A stretch of DNA of 64,000 nt from Pseudomonas asiatica (GCF_009932335.1 NZ_BLJF01000001.1:682001-746000), one strand, 5' to 3'. Shown: positions 35,182-43,835, counted from the stretch's first letter. A program made the numbers and translations. The notes: a model not told the origin generated them from the letters alone.

Positions 35182-35610
35182 TTACACGGTCACATGCAGG
35201 CGCACATCCACATTGCCGCGGGTGGCGTTGGAATACGGGCACACTTTGTGGGCCTTTTCCACCAGCCCTTCGGCATCGGCCTGAGCCAGACCCGGCAGGT
35301 TGATGTGCAGGTCGATGTCCAGGCCGAAACCACCTGGAATCTGGCCAATGCCCACTTTCGCGGTGATCGAGGCGTCCGCCGGCAGGGCTTTTTTCTCCTG
35401 CCCGGCCACGAACTTCAGGGCACCGATGAAGCACGCCGAGTAACCTGCGGCGAACATCTGCTCGGGGTTGGTGCCGTCACCGCCAGCGCCACCCAGTTCC
35501 TTGGGGGTGCTCAGGCTGACCACCAGCTTGCCGTCACTGGAGCGGGATTTGCCATCGCGCCCACCGGTGGAGGTAGCTTCTGCGATGTACAGCGGAGTGA
35601 CCTTTTGCAT
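35182..35610 (-). CDS. ohr: Organic hydroperoxide resistance protein Ohr
   Basis: This 142-residue cytosolic peroxidase reduces organic hydroperoxides through reactive Cys60 (AAGYSACF) and resolving Cys124 (AHKVCPYSNATRGN), both present; Ohr is recycled by lipoylated proteins. Length is standard. ATG 35610 has gagg at proper distance. It lies downstream of ohrR with an operator-like element between, and is probably repressed by it. Confidence 0.96.
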   Translation of the reverse strand: MQKVTPLYIAEATSTGGRDGKSRSSDGKLVVSLSTPKELGGAGGDGTNPEQMFAAGYSACFIGALKFVAGQEKKALPADASITAKVGIGQIPGGFGLDIDLHINLPGLAQADAEGLVEKAHKVCPYSNATRGNVDVRLHVTV

Positions 35611-35678
35611 CTTGAGCCTCGCTAATGTGCTGTGCGCTCCCCGTCTGGAGGAGGGCGCGGGTTGGTGTGGGATTTAAA

Positions 35679-35704
35679 TTAGCGCGCAATTAGTTAGTGC
35701 GCAA
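35679..35704. promoter_or_regulatory. Putative OhrR operator at the ohr promoter
   Basis: Two copies of an agYgcgc motif (ttagcgcgca at 35679-35688 and gttagtgcgcaa at 35693-35704) lie in direct orientation about 75 bp upstream of the ohr start. The motif gttagtgcgc recurs at 36253-36262 upstream of ohrR. Confidence 0.6.
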
Positions 35705-35751
35705 GATAAATCATCACCGTTCATCTGAACGGCCATCGCACAGCATAGCTG

Positions 35752-36207
35752 TCAGAGGGTTTTCTGCAGGTTCTCCCGCAGCGCCAGCAGGTCGGCCTGC
35801 AGTTGTTGCAGCTGTTCCAGGCTGCGCCCGCTGGCCTTGAGGATGCACTGCGGCACTTCTTTGGCCTGCTGCTGCAAGGCGCGGCCCTTGTCGGTCAGCT
35901 GCACCAGTACCACCCGTTCGTCCTCGCGGCTGCGGTTGCGCTGCAGCAGGCCTTCGCTCTCCAGACGCTTGAGCAGCGGTGTCAGCGAACCGGGGTCGGT
36001 GAGCAGGTGCTGGCTGATCTCGCCTACGGTCAGGCCATCGTGCTCCCAGAGCACGAGCATGGCCAGGTACTGCGGGTAGGTCAGGCCCAGGGCCTGCAGC
36101 AGCGGTTTGTAGACCTTGGTCATCAGCAACGAGGTGGAGTGCAGGGCGAAACAGACCTGGTTGTCCAGCAGCAGCTCGTCACAGGAGGCTTGGGTGTCGG
36201 CGTTCAT
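35752..36207 (-). CDS. ohrR: MarR-family organic-peroxide sensor OhrR
   Basis: This 151-residue winged-helix repressor of ohr senses organic peroxide through Cys19 (NQVCFALHS), which is oxidised and releases DNA. The winged helix (LTYPQYLAMLVLWEHDGLTV, TPLLKRLESEGLLQRNRS, EDERVVLVQLT) is normal. No second sensing Cys in the usual 2-Cys position is seen at the C-terminus, suggesting the 1-Cys mechanism; another Cys near residue 120 (VPQCILK) could be a partner. ATG 36207 follows aaggacctg. Confidence 0.93.
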   Translation of the reverse strand: MNADTQASCDELLLDNQVCFALHSTSLLMTKVYKPLLQALGLTYPQYLAMLVLWEHDGLTVGEISQHLLTDPGSLTPLLKRLESEGLLQRNRSREDERVVLVQLTDKGRALQQQAKEVPQCILKASGRSLEQLQQLQADLLALRENLQKTL

Positions 36208-36252
36208 GCAGGTCCTTGAAGGTAATCAATGGGAAAGTCTGGCACGCGGATC

Positions 36253-36262
36253 GTTAGTGCGC
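36253..36262. promoter_or_regulatory. OhrR-operator-like half element upstream of ohrR
   Basis: gttagtgcgc, identical to part of the element upstream of ohr, lies 46 bp upstream of the ohrR start and four bases beyond the stop of the LysR gene. It fits autoregulation. Confidence 0.5.
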
Positions 36263-36265
36263 GCT

Positions 36266-37219
36266 TTATTCGCGCAGCTCACTGCGCAAGGCCAGGTCCC
36301 AGGGTGGAATCGGGCTGAAGCGGCTCTTGAGAAATTCGAGCAGCAAACGGCTGCGAGAGTTCGTTTCATGTTCCAGGCGAAGTGCGTAAATACCGCTGGT
36401 TTCCGCTTTGGGCAAGCCACCGTCGCAAAACAACGGTATCAACTCGCCGCGCAGCAGGTATTCGCTGATCAGCCAAGTAGGCAGGTGGGCTATGCCTAAG
36501 CCTGCGAGCGCACCGAACAGCAGGGTTTCGGCGTTGTTGGCGGCCATGCGCATGCGTGAGGGGCGGTACAGGCGGGTTTGCCCGGCCACGTTGAAACGCC
36601 AGGCGAATGGTGGCGCAAGGCCGTCCCAGTCCAGGCCGTCGTGCCCTGGCAGCTCGCTGGGGCAGCTGGGCATGCCGCGGCTGGCCAGGTAAGCCGGGCT
36701 GGCGCAGGCGATGCGCACCATGTAGGCCAGTGGCGTGGCGACCAGCCGGGTGTCGGCCAGGGGGCCGGCGCGCAGCACCAGGTCGACCTCGCCCAGGTGG
36801 CTGCCATGCAGGTCGACGAAGCTGTCGATCAGGCGCAGTTGCACATCCAGGCCCGGATAGGCGACCAGAAAGTCGGCGATGGCAGGGGCCAGGTGACGGC
36901 GGCCGAATGCGGCGGGGGCGTCGATGCGGATCAGGCCTTCGGGGGCATTGCTCAGCGACACCGCTTCAGCGCGGGCCAGGCGCAGTTCCTCGATGATGCG
37001 CCTGGCCCGTTCGGCAAAGGCGTTGCCTGCAGGCGTGGCACGCACGGCGTGGGTGCTGCGGGTGAACAGGCGGCTGCCCACGGCGCTTTCCAGGTTGTCG
37101 ATGCGGCGGGCCACGGCGGAAGGCGTCAGCGGGTGACGGCGGGCGGCGGCAGAAAAACTGCCGGTTTCCAGCACATCGAGGAACAGGCTTAGCTGGTCGG
37201 TGAGGGTATCGGGGCTCAT
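36266..37219 (-). CDS. LysR-family transcriptional regulator
   Basis: The 317-residue protein has an N-terminal winged helix (FLDVLETGSFSAAARRHPLT, NLESAVGSRLFTRSTHAVRA) and a full LysR effector domain. It is divergent from the TauE/SafE permease at 37334, which it probably controls. The gap (114 bp) contains repeated tgtgcg motifs (near 37243-37268). ATG 37219 has gcaaggcagcc upstream. Upstream of ohrR on the same strand, but separate promoters are likely. Confidence 0.88.
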   Translation of the reverse strand: MSPDTLTDQLSLFLDVLETGSFSAAARRHPLTPSAVARRIDNLESAVGSRLFTRSTHAVRATPAGNAFAERARRIIEELRLARAEAVSLSNAPEGLIRIDAPAAFGRRHLAPAIADFLVAYPGLDVQLRLIDSFVDLHGSHLGEVDLVLRAGPLADTRLVATPLAYMVRIACASPAYLASRGMPSCPSELPGHDGLDWDGLAPPFAWRFNVAGQTRLYRPSRMRMAANNAETLLFGALAGLGIAHLPTWLISEYLLRGELIPLFCDGGLPKAETSGIYALRLEHETNSRSRLLLEFLKSRFSPIPPWDLALRSELRE

Positions 37220-37333
37220 GGCTGCCTTGCTTTTGCGAAAAACGCACAGCCATTGTGCGCTGCTGTGCGTTTCCCCACCAGCCCGCAATCGATAGCATGC
37301 TCGCTTTATGTGTACAGGCGGATGAGGCCCCTG

Positions 37334-38083
37334 ATGATCGAGTGGTTGTTGTATATCGTGTTGGGCGCAGCCCTGGGGACCATGGGTGGCCTGTTCGGCA
37401 TTGGCGGCGGGCTGATCGCGATTCCGGCGCTGGGCGTGCTGTTCGGCCTGGACCAGCAGTTGGCGCAGGGCACTGCGCTGGTGATGGTAGTGCCCAATGT
37501 GCTGCTGGCGCTGTGGCGTTATCACCAGCGTAACCGCATCGAGTTGCGCCATGCGGTACCGCTGTCGCTGTGCAGCTTCGTGTTCGCCTGGCTGGGGTCG
37601 ATCTGGGCGGTCGGGCTGGATGCGCATTCCATGCGCCTGGGCTTCGTCGGCTTCCTGGTGGCCCTGGCGGTGTGGAACGTTGCGCGGATGTTCATGAAGG
37701 TAACGCCGCCCAGCGCCGAGTTGCGCTATGCCTGGCCTTGGCTGGGTGTACTGGGCAGCTTTGCCGGGACCATGGGCGGCTTGTTCGGAGTTGGTGGGGC
37801 CGTGGTAGCCACGCCGATTCTGACCAGTGTGTTCGGTACCACCCAGGTGGTGGCGCAGGGGCTGTCGCTGGCGCTTGCGGCGCCAAGTACCTTGGTAACC
37901 CTGGTCACCTACGGGGTGCACCACAGTGTTGACTGGGGGGTGGGGATCCCATTGGCGGTGGGCGGCTTGCTGAGTATCAGCTGGGGGGTGAAGTTGGCCC
38001 ATGCGTTGCCGGAGAAGGTGTTGCGGGCGATGTTCTGTGTGTTTTTGGTGGGTTGTGCGGTGATGCTCGGGTTCGAGCTTTGA
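37334..38083 (+). CDS. TauE/SafE-family (DUF81) permease
   Basis: The 249-residue inner-membrane protein has eight predicted helices and two copies of the family repeat: TMGGLFGIGGGLIAIPALG near the N-terminus and TMGGLFGVGGAVVATPILTS in the middle. Members export sulfite, sulfoacetate or other organic anions. The LysR gene divergent from it suggests induction by a specific solute. ATG 37334 has gaggcccctg upstream. Confidence 0.88.
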   Translation: MIEWLLYIVLGAALGTMGGLFGIGGGLIAIPALGVLFGLDQQLAQGTALVMVVPNVLLALWRYHQRNRIELRHAVPLSLCSFVFAWLGSIWAVGLDAHSMRLGFVGFLVALAVWNVARMFMKVTPPSAELRYAWPWLGVLGSFAGTMGGLFGVGGAVVATPILTSVFGTTQVVAQGLSLALAAPSTLVTLVTYGVHHSVDWGVGIPLAVGGLLSISWGVKLAHALPEKVLRAMFCVFLVGCAVMLGFEL

Positions 38084-38088
38084 AATTT

Positions 38089-38135
38089 GGGGCCGCTTTG
38101 CGGCCCATTCGCAGCACAAGGCTGCTCCTACAGGG
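38089..38135. repeat. REP type B single copy with gc outer arm
   Basis: ggggccgctttgcggccc followed by cagcacaaggctgctcct. This joins the outer arm found with type C to a type B core. Only one orientation is present, between the permease and the convergent LysR gene. Confidence 0.82.
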
Positions 38136-38153
38136 GGACATGCCCGCTGCGGC

Positions 38154-39005
38154 TCACTTGAACCCTTCGACAATGTAGTCGGCCATGCAATCGGTAATCG
38201 GCGAAGGGTTCTGGGTACTGCGCACCAGCATCACATTGGCCACCGGTAACTGCGGCAACCCTTCGTTTTCGCCCAGAATGCGGATATTCCCGCCAATCAG
38301 GCTCTGCAACTGTGCGGTCACCGCCAACCCTGCGGTGACGATGGCAAAGATCGCTGCCAGGCTCGGGCTGGTATAGGCGATGCGGTAGTCGATGCCCTGG
38401 GCCTCCAGGGCATTGCAGGTCCAGGCCCGGCAGAAGCAGTCGGTGTTGAACAAGGCTACCGGCATGGGGCGTTGCTCCTGCGGGCAGAAGCCTTCCGCGG
38501 CGGCCCAGACCAGGCGTTCCTGGCGCAGCAGCTGGCCAATCTCGTTACCCGGCTCACGGGTGACGATGGTCAGGTCCAGGTCCTGGCGCAGCATCAGTTG
38601 TTTGGAGGAGTCGCAATGCACCTCCACCTGCACCAGCGGGTAGGCCTGGGCAAAGCTCGACAGGATGGTCGGCAAAAAGCGCATGGCATAGTCGTCCGGC
38701 GTGCCGATGCGTACTACCCCGACCATGTGCGGCATGCGCAGGGTGTTGAACACTTCCCCATGCAACTTGAGGATGCGCCGCGCATAGCCGAGCAGCACCT
38801 GGCCCTCGGCGGTCAAGCGCACCTGGCGGCCATCGCGCTCGAACAGCTGGCGCTGGAGGATGTCCTCTTCCAGGCGTTTCATCTGCATGCTCACCGCCGA
38901 CTGGGTGCGGTTGACCACCTCGCCGGCGCGGGTGAAGCCGCCCTGCTCGGCGATGGCCACGAACGTGCGCAGTACGTCCGCATCGAGGCTCTGGTACTGG
39001 GACAT
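38154..39005 (-). CDS. LysR-family transcriptional regulator
   Basis: The 283-residue protein has the winged helix (FVAIAEQGGFTRAGEVVNRT, RLEEDILQRQLFERDGRQVR) and a standard effector domain. It is divergent from the DUF1127 gene at 39102. ATG 39005 is taken over the longer reading, which lacks a ribosome site. In the 96-bp gap, gcatc (39007) and gatgc (39021) form a small dyad next to the start. A target beyond the DUF1127 gene cannot be named. Confidence 0.88.
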   Translation of the reverse strand: MSQYQSLDADVLRTFVAIAEQGGFTRAGEVVNRTQSAVSMQMKRLEEDILQRQLFERDGRQVRLTAEGQVLLGYARRILKLHGEVFNTLRMPHMVGVVRIGTPDDYAMRFLPTILSSFAQAYPLVQVEVHCDSSKQLMLRQDLDLTIVTREPGNEIGQLLRQERLVWAAAEGFCPQEQRPMPVALFNTDCFCRAWTCNALEAQGIDYRIAYTSPSLAAIFAIVTAGLAVTAQLQSLIGGNIRILGENEGLPQLPVANVMLVRSTQNPSPITDCMADYIVEGFK

Positions 39006-39101
39006 TGCATCAATCTCCGAGATGCATGGCATCAGAAACATTCGTTGGATTGATCTTATGCCTGGCAGGAGACTGGAGCCATCAACACGGAGGGCTTCAC
39101 G

Positions 39102-39320
39102 ATGAAAGGTCATGTCAGCAGCATCCAGCAACCTGCCTTTTCCCTGAACCACCTGTGGCATGCCGCCCTGCAGCGCCCGGCGCGATGGCTGCAGCTATAC
39201 CGCCAGCGCCAGGAACTGGCCAGCCTGAGTGATGCGACCCTGCACGACCTGGGGCTGAGCCGGGCGGATATCCAGCAGGAGGCCGAGCGGCATTTCTGGG
39301 ATGATCCGCTGAGGAGGTGA
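39102..39320 (+). CDS. DUF1127-family small protein
   Basis: This 72-residue basic protein ends in the DUF1127 motif (LASLSDATLHDLGLSRADIQ). Such YjiS-like arginine-rich proteins are linked in alphaproteobacteria to RNA turnover and phosphate or carbon physiology; their role in Pseudomonas is not settled. ATG 39102 follows ggagggcttcacg. It is divergent from a LysR gene and may be its target. Confidence 0.85.
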   Translation: MKGHVSSIQQPAFSLNHLWHAALQRPARWLQLYRQRQELASLSDATLHDLGLSRADIQQEAERHFWDDPLRR

Positions 39321-39354
39321 GTTGGGGCGCAGAGGTGTTTGGCTGGAGGTTTTT

Positions 39355-39406
39355 AGCGCCTGTGAGATCGAGCGCCGCCCGCGCGGCGCTCGATCTCACA
39401 GGCGCT
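39355..39406. repeat. Perfect long palindrome (module D solo)
   Basis: The 23-bp arms 39355-39377 and 39384-39406 are exactly complementary with a 6-bp loop and contain gatcgagcgccg. The same module forms the outside of the composite element at 2778-3033. It lies between the convergent ends of the DUF1127 and DAHP synthase genes and has no T tract. Confidence 0.85.
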
Positions 39407-39431
39407 GAAAATCCCAAGGCATGCCCCAACC

Positions 39432-40778
39432 TCAGCGCCGCACCTGCTTGAGGGTTTCGGCAATCAGGAACGCCAGCTCCAGCGACTGGTCGGCATTCAT
39501 CCGCGGGTCGCAGTGGGTGTGATACCGGTCGGACAGCGCATCCTCGGTGATCGGCCGGGCGCCGCCGATGCATTCGGTGACGTTCTGCCCGGTCATCTCG
39601 ATGTGAATGCCGCCGGCGTGGCTACCCTCAGCTTGGTGCACCTGGAAGAACTGCTTCACCTCATCCAGGATCTGCGCAAAATCGCGGGTCTTGTAGCCGC
39701 TGCTGGCCTTGATGGTGTTGCCATGCATCGGGTCGGAGCTCCACAGCACCTTGCGCCCTTCGCGTTCGACCGTGCGAATCAGCCCCGGCAGGTGGTCGCC
39801 GACCTTGCCGGCACCCATGCGCACGATCAGGTTCAGGCGCCCGGGGTCGTTGGCCGGGTTCAGCGTGTCGATCAGGCGGATCAGTTCTTCGGCGTTCATG
39901 CTGGGGCCAACCTTGACCCCGATCGGGTTGTGCACGCCGCGCAGGAACTCCACATGGGCACCGTCCAGCTGGCGGGTGCGGTCGCCGATCCACAGCATGT
40001 GCGCCGAGCAGTCGTAGTAGTCGCCGGTCAGGCTGTCCTGGCGCACGAAGGCTTCTTCATAGTTCAGCAGCAGTGCTTCGTGGGCGGTGAAGAAGCTGGT
40101 TTCGCGCAGCTGCGGCGCGCTGTCCAGGCCGCAGGCGCGCATGAATGCCAGGGTTTCGTCGATGCGGTTGGCCAGCTGGTGGTACTTGTCGGCCAGCGCC
40201 GAGTTGGCGATGAAGTCCAGGTTCCACTTGTGCACCTGGTGCAGGTCGGCGAACCCGCCCTGGGCGAAGGCGCGCAGCAGGTTGAGGCTGGCGGTGGCCT
40301 GGTGGTAGGCCTGCAGCAGGCGTTCCGGGTCGGGGATGCGGCTTTTCGCGTCGAAGCCGATGCCGTTGACGATGTCGCCACGGTAGGCGGGCAGGGTGAT
40401 GTCGCCGATGGTTTCATCGCCCGATGAGCGCGGCTTGGCGAATTGCCCGGCCATGCGCCCGACCTTGACCACCGGGCAGCCGGCGGCGAAGGTCATGACA
40501 ATGGCCATCTGCAGCAGCACCTTGAAGGTGTCGCGGATTTTCGCCGCCGAGAACTCGGCGAAGCTCTCGGCGCAGTCGCCACCCTGCAGCAGGAAGGCGC
40601 GGCCTTCGGTGACCTCGGCGAACTGCCGGCGCAGCTCGCGCGCCTCGCCCGCGAACACCAGCGGCGGGTAGCTGGCCAGGGTCTGTTCGACCTTCAGCAG
40701 GTGCGCGGCATCGGGGTAGGTCGGTTGCTGCTGGATCGGCAGGGCGCGCCAGCTGTCGGGGCTCCACGGTTGGTTCAT
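39432..40778 (-). CDS. 3-deoxy-7-phosphoheptulonate synthase, class II
   Basis: This 448-residue enzyme makes DAHP from PEP and erythrose-4-phosphate, the first step of aromatic amino-acid synthesis. It is class II (plant/PhzC-like), with [49 protein letters not shown] and [13 protein letters not shown] motifs. Class II enzymes have different feedback behaviour from AroF/G/H. The gene stands alone, not in a phenazine cluster. ATG 40778 is followed by the family-typical [19 protein letters not shown]. Chorismate synthase, the last step, is at 11419-12510. Confidence 0.95.
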   Translation of the reverse strand: MNQPWSPDSWRALPIQQQPTYPDAAHLLKVEQTLASYPPLVFAGEARELRRQFAEVTEGRAFLLQGGDCAESFAEFSAAKIRDTFKVLLQMAIVMTFAAGCPVVKVGRMAGQFAKPRSSGDETIGDITLPAYRGDIVNGIGFDAKSRIPDPERLLQAYHQATASLNLLRAFAQGGFADLHQVHKWNLDFIANSALADKYHQLANRIDETLAFMRACGLDSAPQLRETSFFTAHEALLLNYEEAFVRQDSLTGDYYDCSAHMLWIGDRTRQLDGAHVEFLRGVHNPIGVKVGPSMNAEELIRLIDTLNPANDPGRLNLIVRMGAGKVGDHLPGLIRTVEREGRKVLWSSDPMHGNTIKASSGYKTRDFAQILDEVKQFFQVHQAEGSHAGGIHIEMTGQNVTECIGGARPITEDALSDRYHTHCDPRMNADQSLELAFLIAETLKQVRR

Positions 40779-40894
40779 CTCGGGCTCGGTCTTGTCGGTT
40801 GTAGGCTATGGGCCATGGTAACAGTTGGCGCTGCGCTTGTTGCATCGAGGGTGTTGGCGGACAATGCGCGTTTTTGTGCGGGTAGGTGGTGAGC

Positions 40895-41650
40895 ATGGCG
40901 GCGGAACGGGAAGAGCGGCTACTGGCACGGGTGCAGGACGCCTTTGGCGTCATCAGCGTGTATGAAGTCGACGACTACCGCTTTCTGGAATTCGGCGATG
41001 CGATCGAGCAGAGCTGCGTGTTCACGGCCGACCCCAGCTGGCTTGAGTACGACTATACCCGCGCCATGCTGGTGGGGGCGCTGTGCCACGAGCAGCCGGA
41101 GAGCGCGCTGTTTCTCGGCCTGGGTGCCGGCACGCTGACCCAGGCCTGCATGAAGTTCCTGCCGCTGGACGACATCGAGGCCATCGAACTGCGCCCGGAC
41201 GTACCGCGCCTGGCCATGGAGTACCTGGGCCTGGATGACGATCCGCGGCTGTATGTACGCATCGGCGATGCGCTGGAGCTGTTGCCCACGGCGGAGAAGG
41301 CCGACCTGCTGTTCGTCGACCTGTACACCGACCATGGGCCGGGGGTGGGCCACCTGGCGTGGAACTTCCTGGAGAACTGCCAGCAGCAACTGAACCCGGG
41401 TGGTTGGCTGGTGATCAACCAGTGGGCCACCGACGACGGCAAGCCGCTGGGCGCGGCGTTGCTGCGCGGGTTGTACCACCGGCATTACTGGGAGCTGCCG
41501 GTGAAGGAGGGCAATGTGATCCTGCTGGTGCCGGCGGACCTGGAGCAGACGCTGGACCTGGATGGGCTGAAAGCCCGGGCCCAGGCGCTGGCGCCGCGCC
41601 TTGGGTACAGCCTCGAGGGGCTGATCCGCGAGATTCGGCCGGCTACCTGA
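40895..41650 (+). CDS. Spermidine synthase-like methyltransferase-fold protein
   Basis: This 251-residue protein has a spermidine-synthase-type Rossmann domain (LFLGLGAGTLTQA; acidic strand end IEAIELRPDV; LLFVDLYTDHGPG). It lacks the long N-terminal beta domain of true SpeE and may bind SAM or decarboxylated SAM. It is annotated in similar genomes as a spermidine synthase-like protein; real activity is unknown. ATG 40895 is used; GTG 40886 is alternative. It is divergent from the DAHP synthase. Confidence 0.75.
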   Translation: MAAEREERLLARVQDAFGVISVYEVDDYRFLEFGDAIEQSCVFTADPSWLEYDYTRAMLVGALCHEQPESALFLGLGAGTLTQACMKFLPLDDIEAIELRPDVPRLAMEYLGLDDDPRLYVRIGDALELLPTAEKADLLFVDLYTDHGPGVGHLAWNFLENCQQQLNPGGWLVINQWATDDGKPLGAALLRGLYHRHYWELPVKEGNVILLVPADLEQTLDLDGLKARAQALAPRLGYSLEGLIREIRPAT

Positions 41651-41695
41651 ATGGCTGGCGCGGCCTATGCGAGACCTGATGGCTGTAGCGGTTCG

Positions 41696-41813
41696 TGTAG
41701 GAGCGGCCTTGTGTCGCGAAAGGGGCGCGTAGCGGCCCCGGATTCCAGCGTCAATGCAAATATTGCCGGGGCCGCTCTGCGGCCCTTTCGCGACACAAGG
41801 CCGCTCCTACACG
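41696..41813. repeat. REP type C inverted pair, extended
   Basis: Inner cgacacaaggccgctcct copies with outer ggcgcgtagcggcccc and gccggggccgctctgcgg, upstream of the DEAD-box helicase leader. Confidence 0.87.
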
Positions 41814-41920
41814 GACCGCGACAGGCTCCAGGGGATTATCGATTCAGCTTGCTGTGATTGATGGCCCGACACTGGCCAAGCACCCTGAAAATATTCCTCA
41901 CGTCTGCGCACGATTTCGGG

Positions 41921-42142
41921 TATAGTACGCGCCGGTCTTTTAGCGGACCGCAAAATCAGGTGGTGCAAACCCTCCGAGTCCAGCTTCGGCTGCACGTCCG
42001 CTAGGCGGACTTTCCCACGTTTTCTTTTTCAATCGTTTTCGCAAATCCCCGCCGCCAAAGCTGCCTGGGTGACCTGTCGGTCTTTCATGGCTTGTGCAGC
42101 TTTGGAGCATGGGTCTTTGCGGATGCACCTAGAGGCAGACCC
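41921..42142 (+). promoter_or_regulatory. Promoter and structured leader of the DEAD-box helicase gene
   Basis: A -10 box tatagt (41921-41926) with a weak -35 region puts the start near 41933, giving a leader of about 210 nt. The leader holds a hairpin cagcttcggctg (a UUCG tetraloop stem, about 41982-41993) and a perfect gtccgctaggcggac dyad (about 41996-42010), then a pyrimidine/uridine-rich stretch (cgttttctttttcaatcg). Such leaders are known for cold-shock RNA helicases. The rest of the 490-bp gap is the REP pair. Confidence 0.55.
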
Positions 42143-42146
42143 ATGA
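42087..42146 (+). CDS. Possible 19-codon upstream ORF overlapping the helicase start
   Basis: ATG 42087 opens a 19-codon frame (MACAALEHGSLRMHLEADP) ending with TGA 42144-42146, which overlaps the helicase ATG at 42143 as ATGA. There is no clear Shine-Dalgarno site upstream of ATG 42087. It may be a leader peptide coupling translation to the helicase gene, or chance. Confidence 0.25.
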   Translation: MACAALEHGSLRMHLEADP

Positions 42147-43822
42147 CCCAGGAAACCGGCGGCTTCGCCGCTCTCGATCTCAATCCGAATATTGTTGCTG
42201 CCGTTCTGGCGACCGGCTACGAAGAGCCGTCCGCCATTCAGCAACAATCGATCCCGATCATCCTCGCCGGTCACGACATGATCGGCCAGGCGCAGACTGG
42301 CACCGGCAAGACCGCTGCCTTCGCCCTGCCGATCCTCAACAAGATCGATGTGAGCAAGCGCGAACCGCAAGCCCTGATCCTGGCGCCAACCCGTGAGTTG
42401 GCGCTGCAAGTTGCTACCGCTTTCGAAACCTACGCCAAGCAGATGCCGGGCGTGAACGTGGTCGCCGTCTACGGTGGTGCCCCGATGGGCCCACAGTTGC
42501 GTGCGATCCGCAACGGCGCGCAAATCGTCGTGGCCACCCCTGGCCGTCTGTGCGACCACCTGCGTCGTGACGAAAAAGTCCTGTCGACCGTGCAGTACCT
42601 GGTACTGGACGAGGCCGACGAGATGCTCAAGCTGGGCTTCATGGACGACCTCGAAGTGATCTTCGATGCCATCCCGGCCAGCCGCCAGACCGTGCTGTTC
42701 TCCGCCACCCTGCCGTCGTCGATCCGCTCGATCGCCGAACGCCACCTGCGCGAGCCCAAGCACGTCAAGATCCAGAGCAAGACCCAGACCGTTACCGCGA
42801 TCGAGCAGGCTCACCTGATGGTCCACGCCGACCAGAAGATCCCGGCTGTGCTGCGTCTGCTGGAAGTGGAAGAGTTCGACGCGCTGATCGCCTTCGTGCG
42901 TACCAAGCAAGCCACCCTGGACCTGGCCTCCGCGCTGGAAGCCAAGGGTTACAAGGCTGCCGCGCTGAACGGCGACATCGCCCAGAACCAGCGTGAGCGC
43001 GTGATTGACTCGCTCAAGGATGGCCGCCTGGACATCGTTGTCGCTACCGACGTCGCTGCCCGTGGCCTGGACGTACCGCGCATCACTCACGTGTTCAACG
43101 TCGACATGCCGTACGACCCGGAGTCCTACGTACACCGTATCGGCCGTACCGGCCGTGCCGGTCGCGATGGCCGTGCACTGCTGCTGGTCACCCCGCGTGA
43201 GCGCCGCATGCTGCAGGTGATCGAGCGTGTAACCGGGCAAAAAGTTGCCGAAGCCCGCCTGCCGAATGCCCAGGCCGTGCTGGATGCCCGCATCAAGAAG
43301 CTGACCTCGAGCCTGGCGCCACTGGTTGCCGAAGCAGAAGCCACCCACGGCGATCTGTTCGACCGCCTGACCGCCGACCTGGGTTGCAGCGCGCGTGCCC
43401 TGGCTGCCGCCCTGCTGCGCAAGGCCACCAATGGCCAGGCGCTGGACCTGGCTGCGGTAGAGCGTGAGCAGCCGCTGGTGCCGAGCTTCGCCCCGCGTGG
43501 TGAGCGTACCGAGCGTGGTGAGCGTGGCGAACGCTCTGAGCGTGGTGACCGCGAGCGCCGTGCGCCGATGCCGCTGGCCGAAGGCCGCGTGCGTTGCCGT
43601 ACTGCTCTGGGTGCCCGTGACGGCATCGCTGCCAAGAACCTGCTGGGCGCGATCCTCAACGAGGGTGGTCTGGCTCGTGACGCCATCGGCCGCATCCAGG
43701 TGCGCGACAGCTTCAGCCTGGTCGAGCTGCCGGAAGATGGCCTGGAGAAGCTGCTGTCCAAGCTCAAGGACACCCGCGTGGCTGGCAAGCAGCTGAAGCT
43801 GCGTCGCTACCGCGAGGATTGA
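42143..43822 (+). CDS. deaD: DEAD-box ATP-dependent RNA helicase (DeaD/CsdA-like)
   Basis: This 559-residue helicase unwinds RNA duplexes in ribosome assembly and mRNA turnover. It has Q-motif GYEEPSAIQQQSIP, Walker A AQTGTGKT (50-57), DEAD (156-159), SAT and HRIGRTGRAGR motifs, then a C-terminal RNA-binding DbpA-like domain. A Glu/Arg/Gly-rich linker (GERTERGERGERSERGDRER) separates the two. This is DeaD-like in layout but shorter than E. coli DeaD (629). ATG 42143 has agaggcagaccc upstream. A rho-independent terminator follows. Confidence 0.95.
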   Translation: MTQETGGFAALDLNPNIVAAVLATGYEEPSAIQQQSIPIILAGHDMIGQAQTGTGKTAAFALPILNKIDVSKREPQALILAPTRELALQVATAFETYAKQMPGVNVVAVYGGAPMGPQLRAIRNGAQIVVATPGRLCDHLRRDEKVLSTVQYLVLDEADEMLKLGFMDDLEVIFDAIPASRQTVLFSATLPSSIRSIAERHLREPKHVKIQSKTQTVTAIEQAHLMVHADQKIPAVLRLLEVEEFDALIAFVRTKQATLDLASALEAKGYKAAALNGDIAQNQRERVIDSLKDGRLDIVVATDVAARGLDVPRITHVFNVDMPYDPESYVHRIGRTGRAGRDGRALLLVTPRERRMLQVIERVTGQKVAEARLPNAQAVLDARIKKLTSSLAPLVAEAEATHGDLFDRLTADLGCSARALAAALLRKATNGQALDLAAVEREQPLVPSFAPRGERTERGERGERSERGDRERRAPMPLAEGRVRCRTALGARDGIAAKNLLGAILNEGGLARDAIGRIQVRDSFSLVELPEDGLEKLLSKLKDTRVAGKQLKLRRYRED

Positions 43823-43835
43823 TCCTGGCGCAATG

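Noticed and set aside
40895-41650. Assigning SpeE spermidine synthase activity
   Set aside because: It lacks the N-terminal beta domain of true SpeE and no speD is adjacent, so only the fold is claimed.
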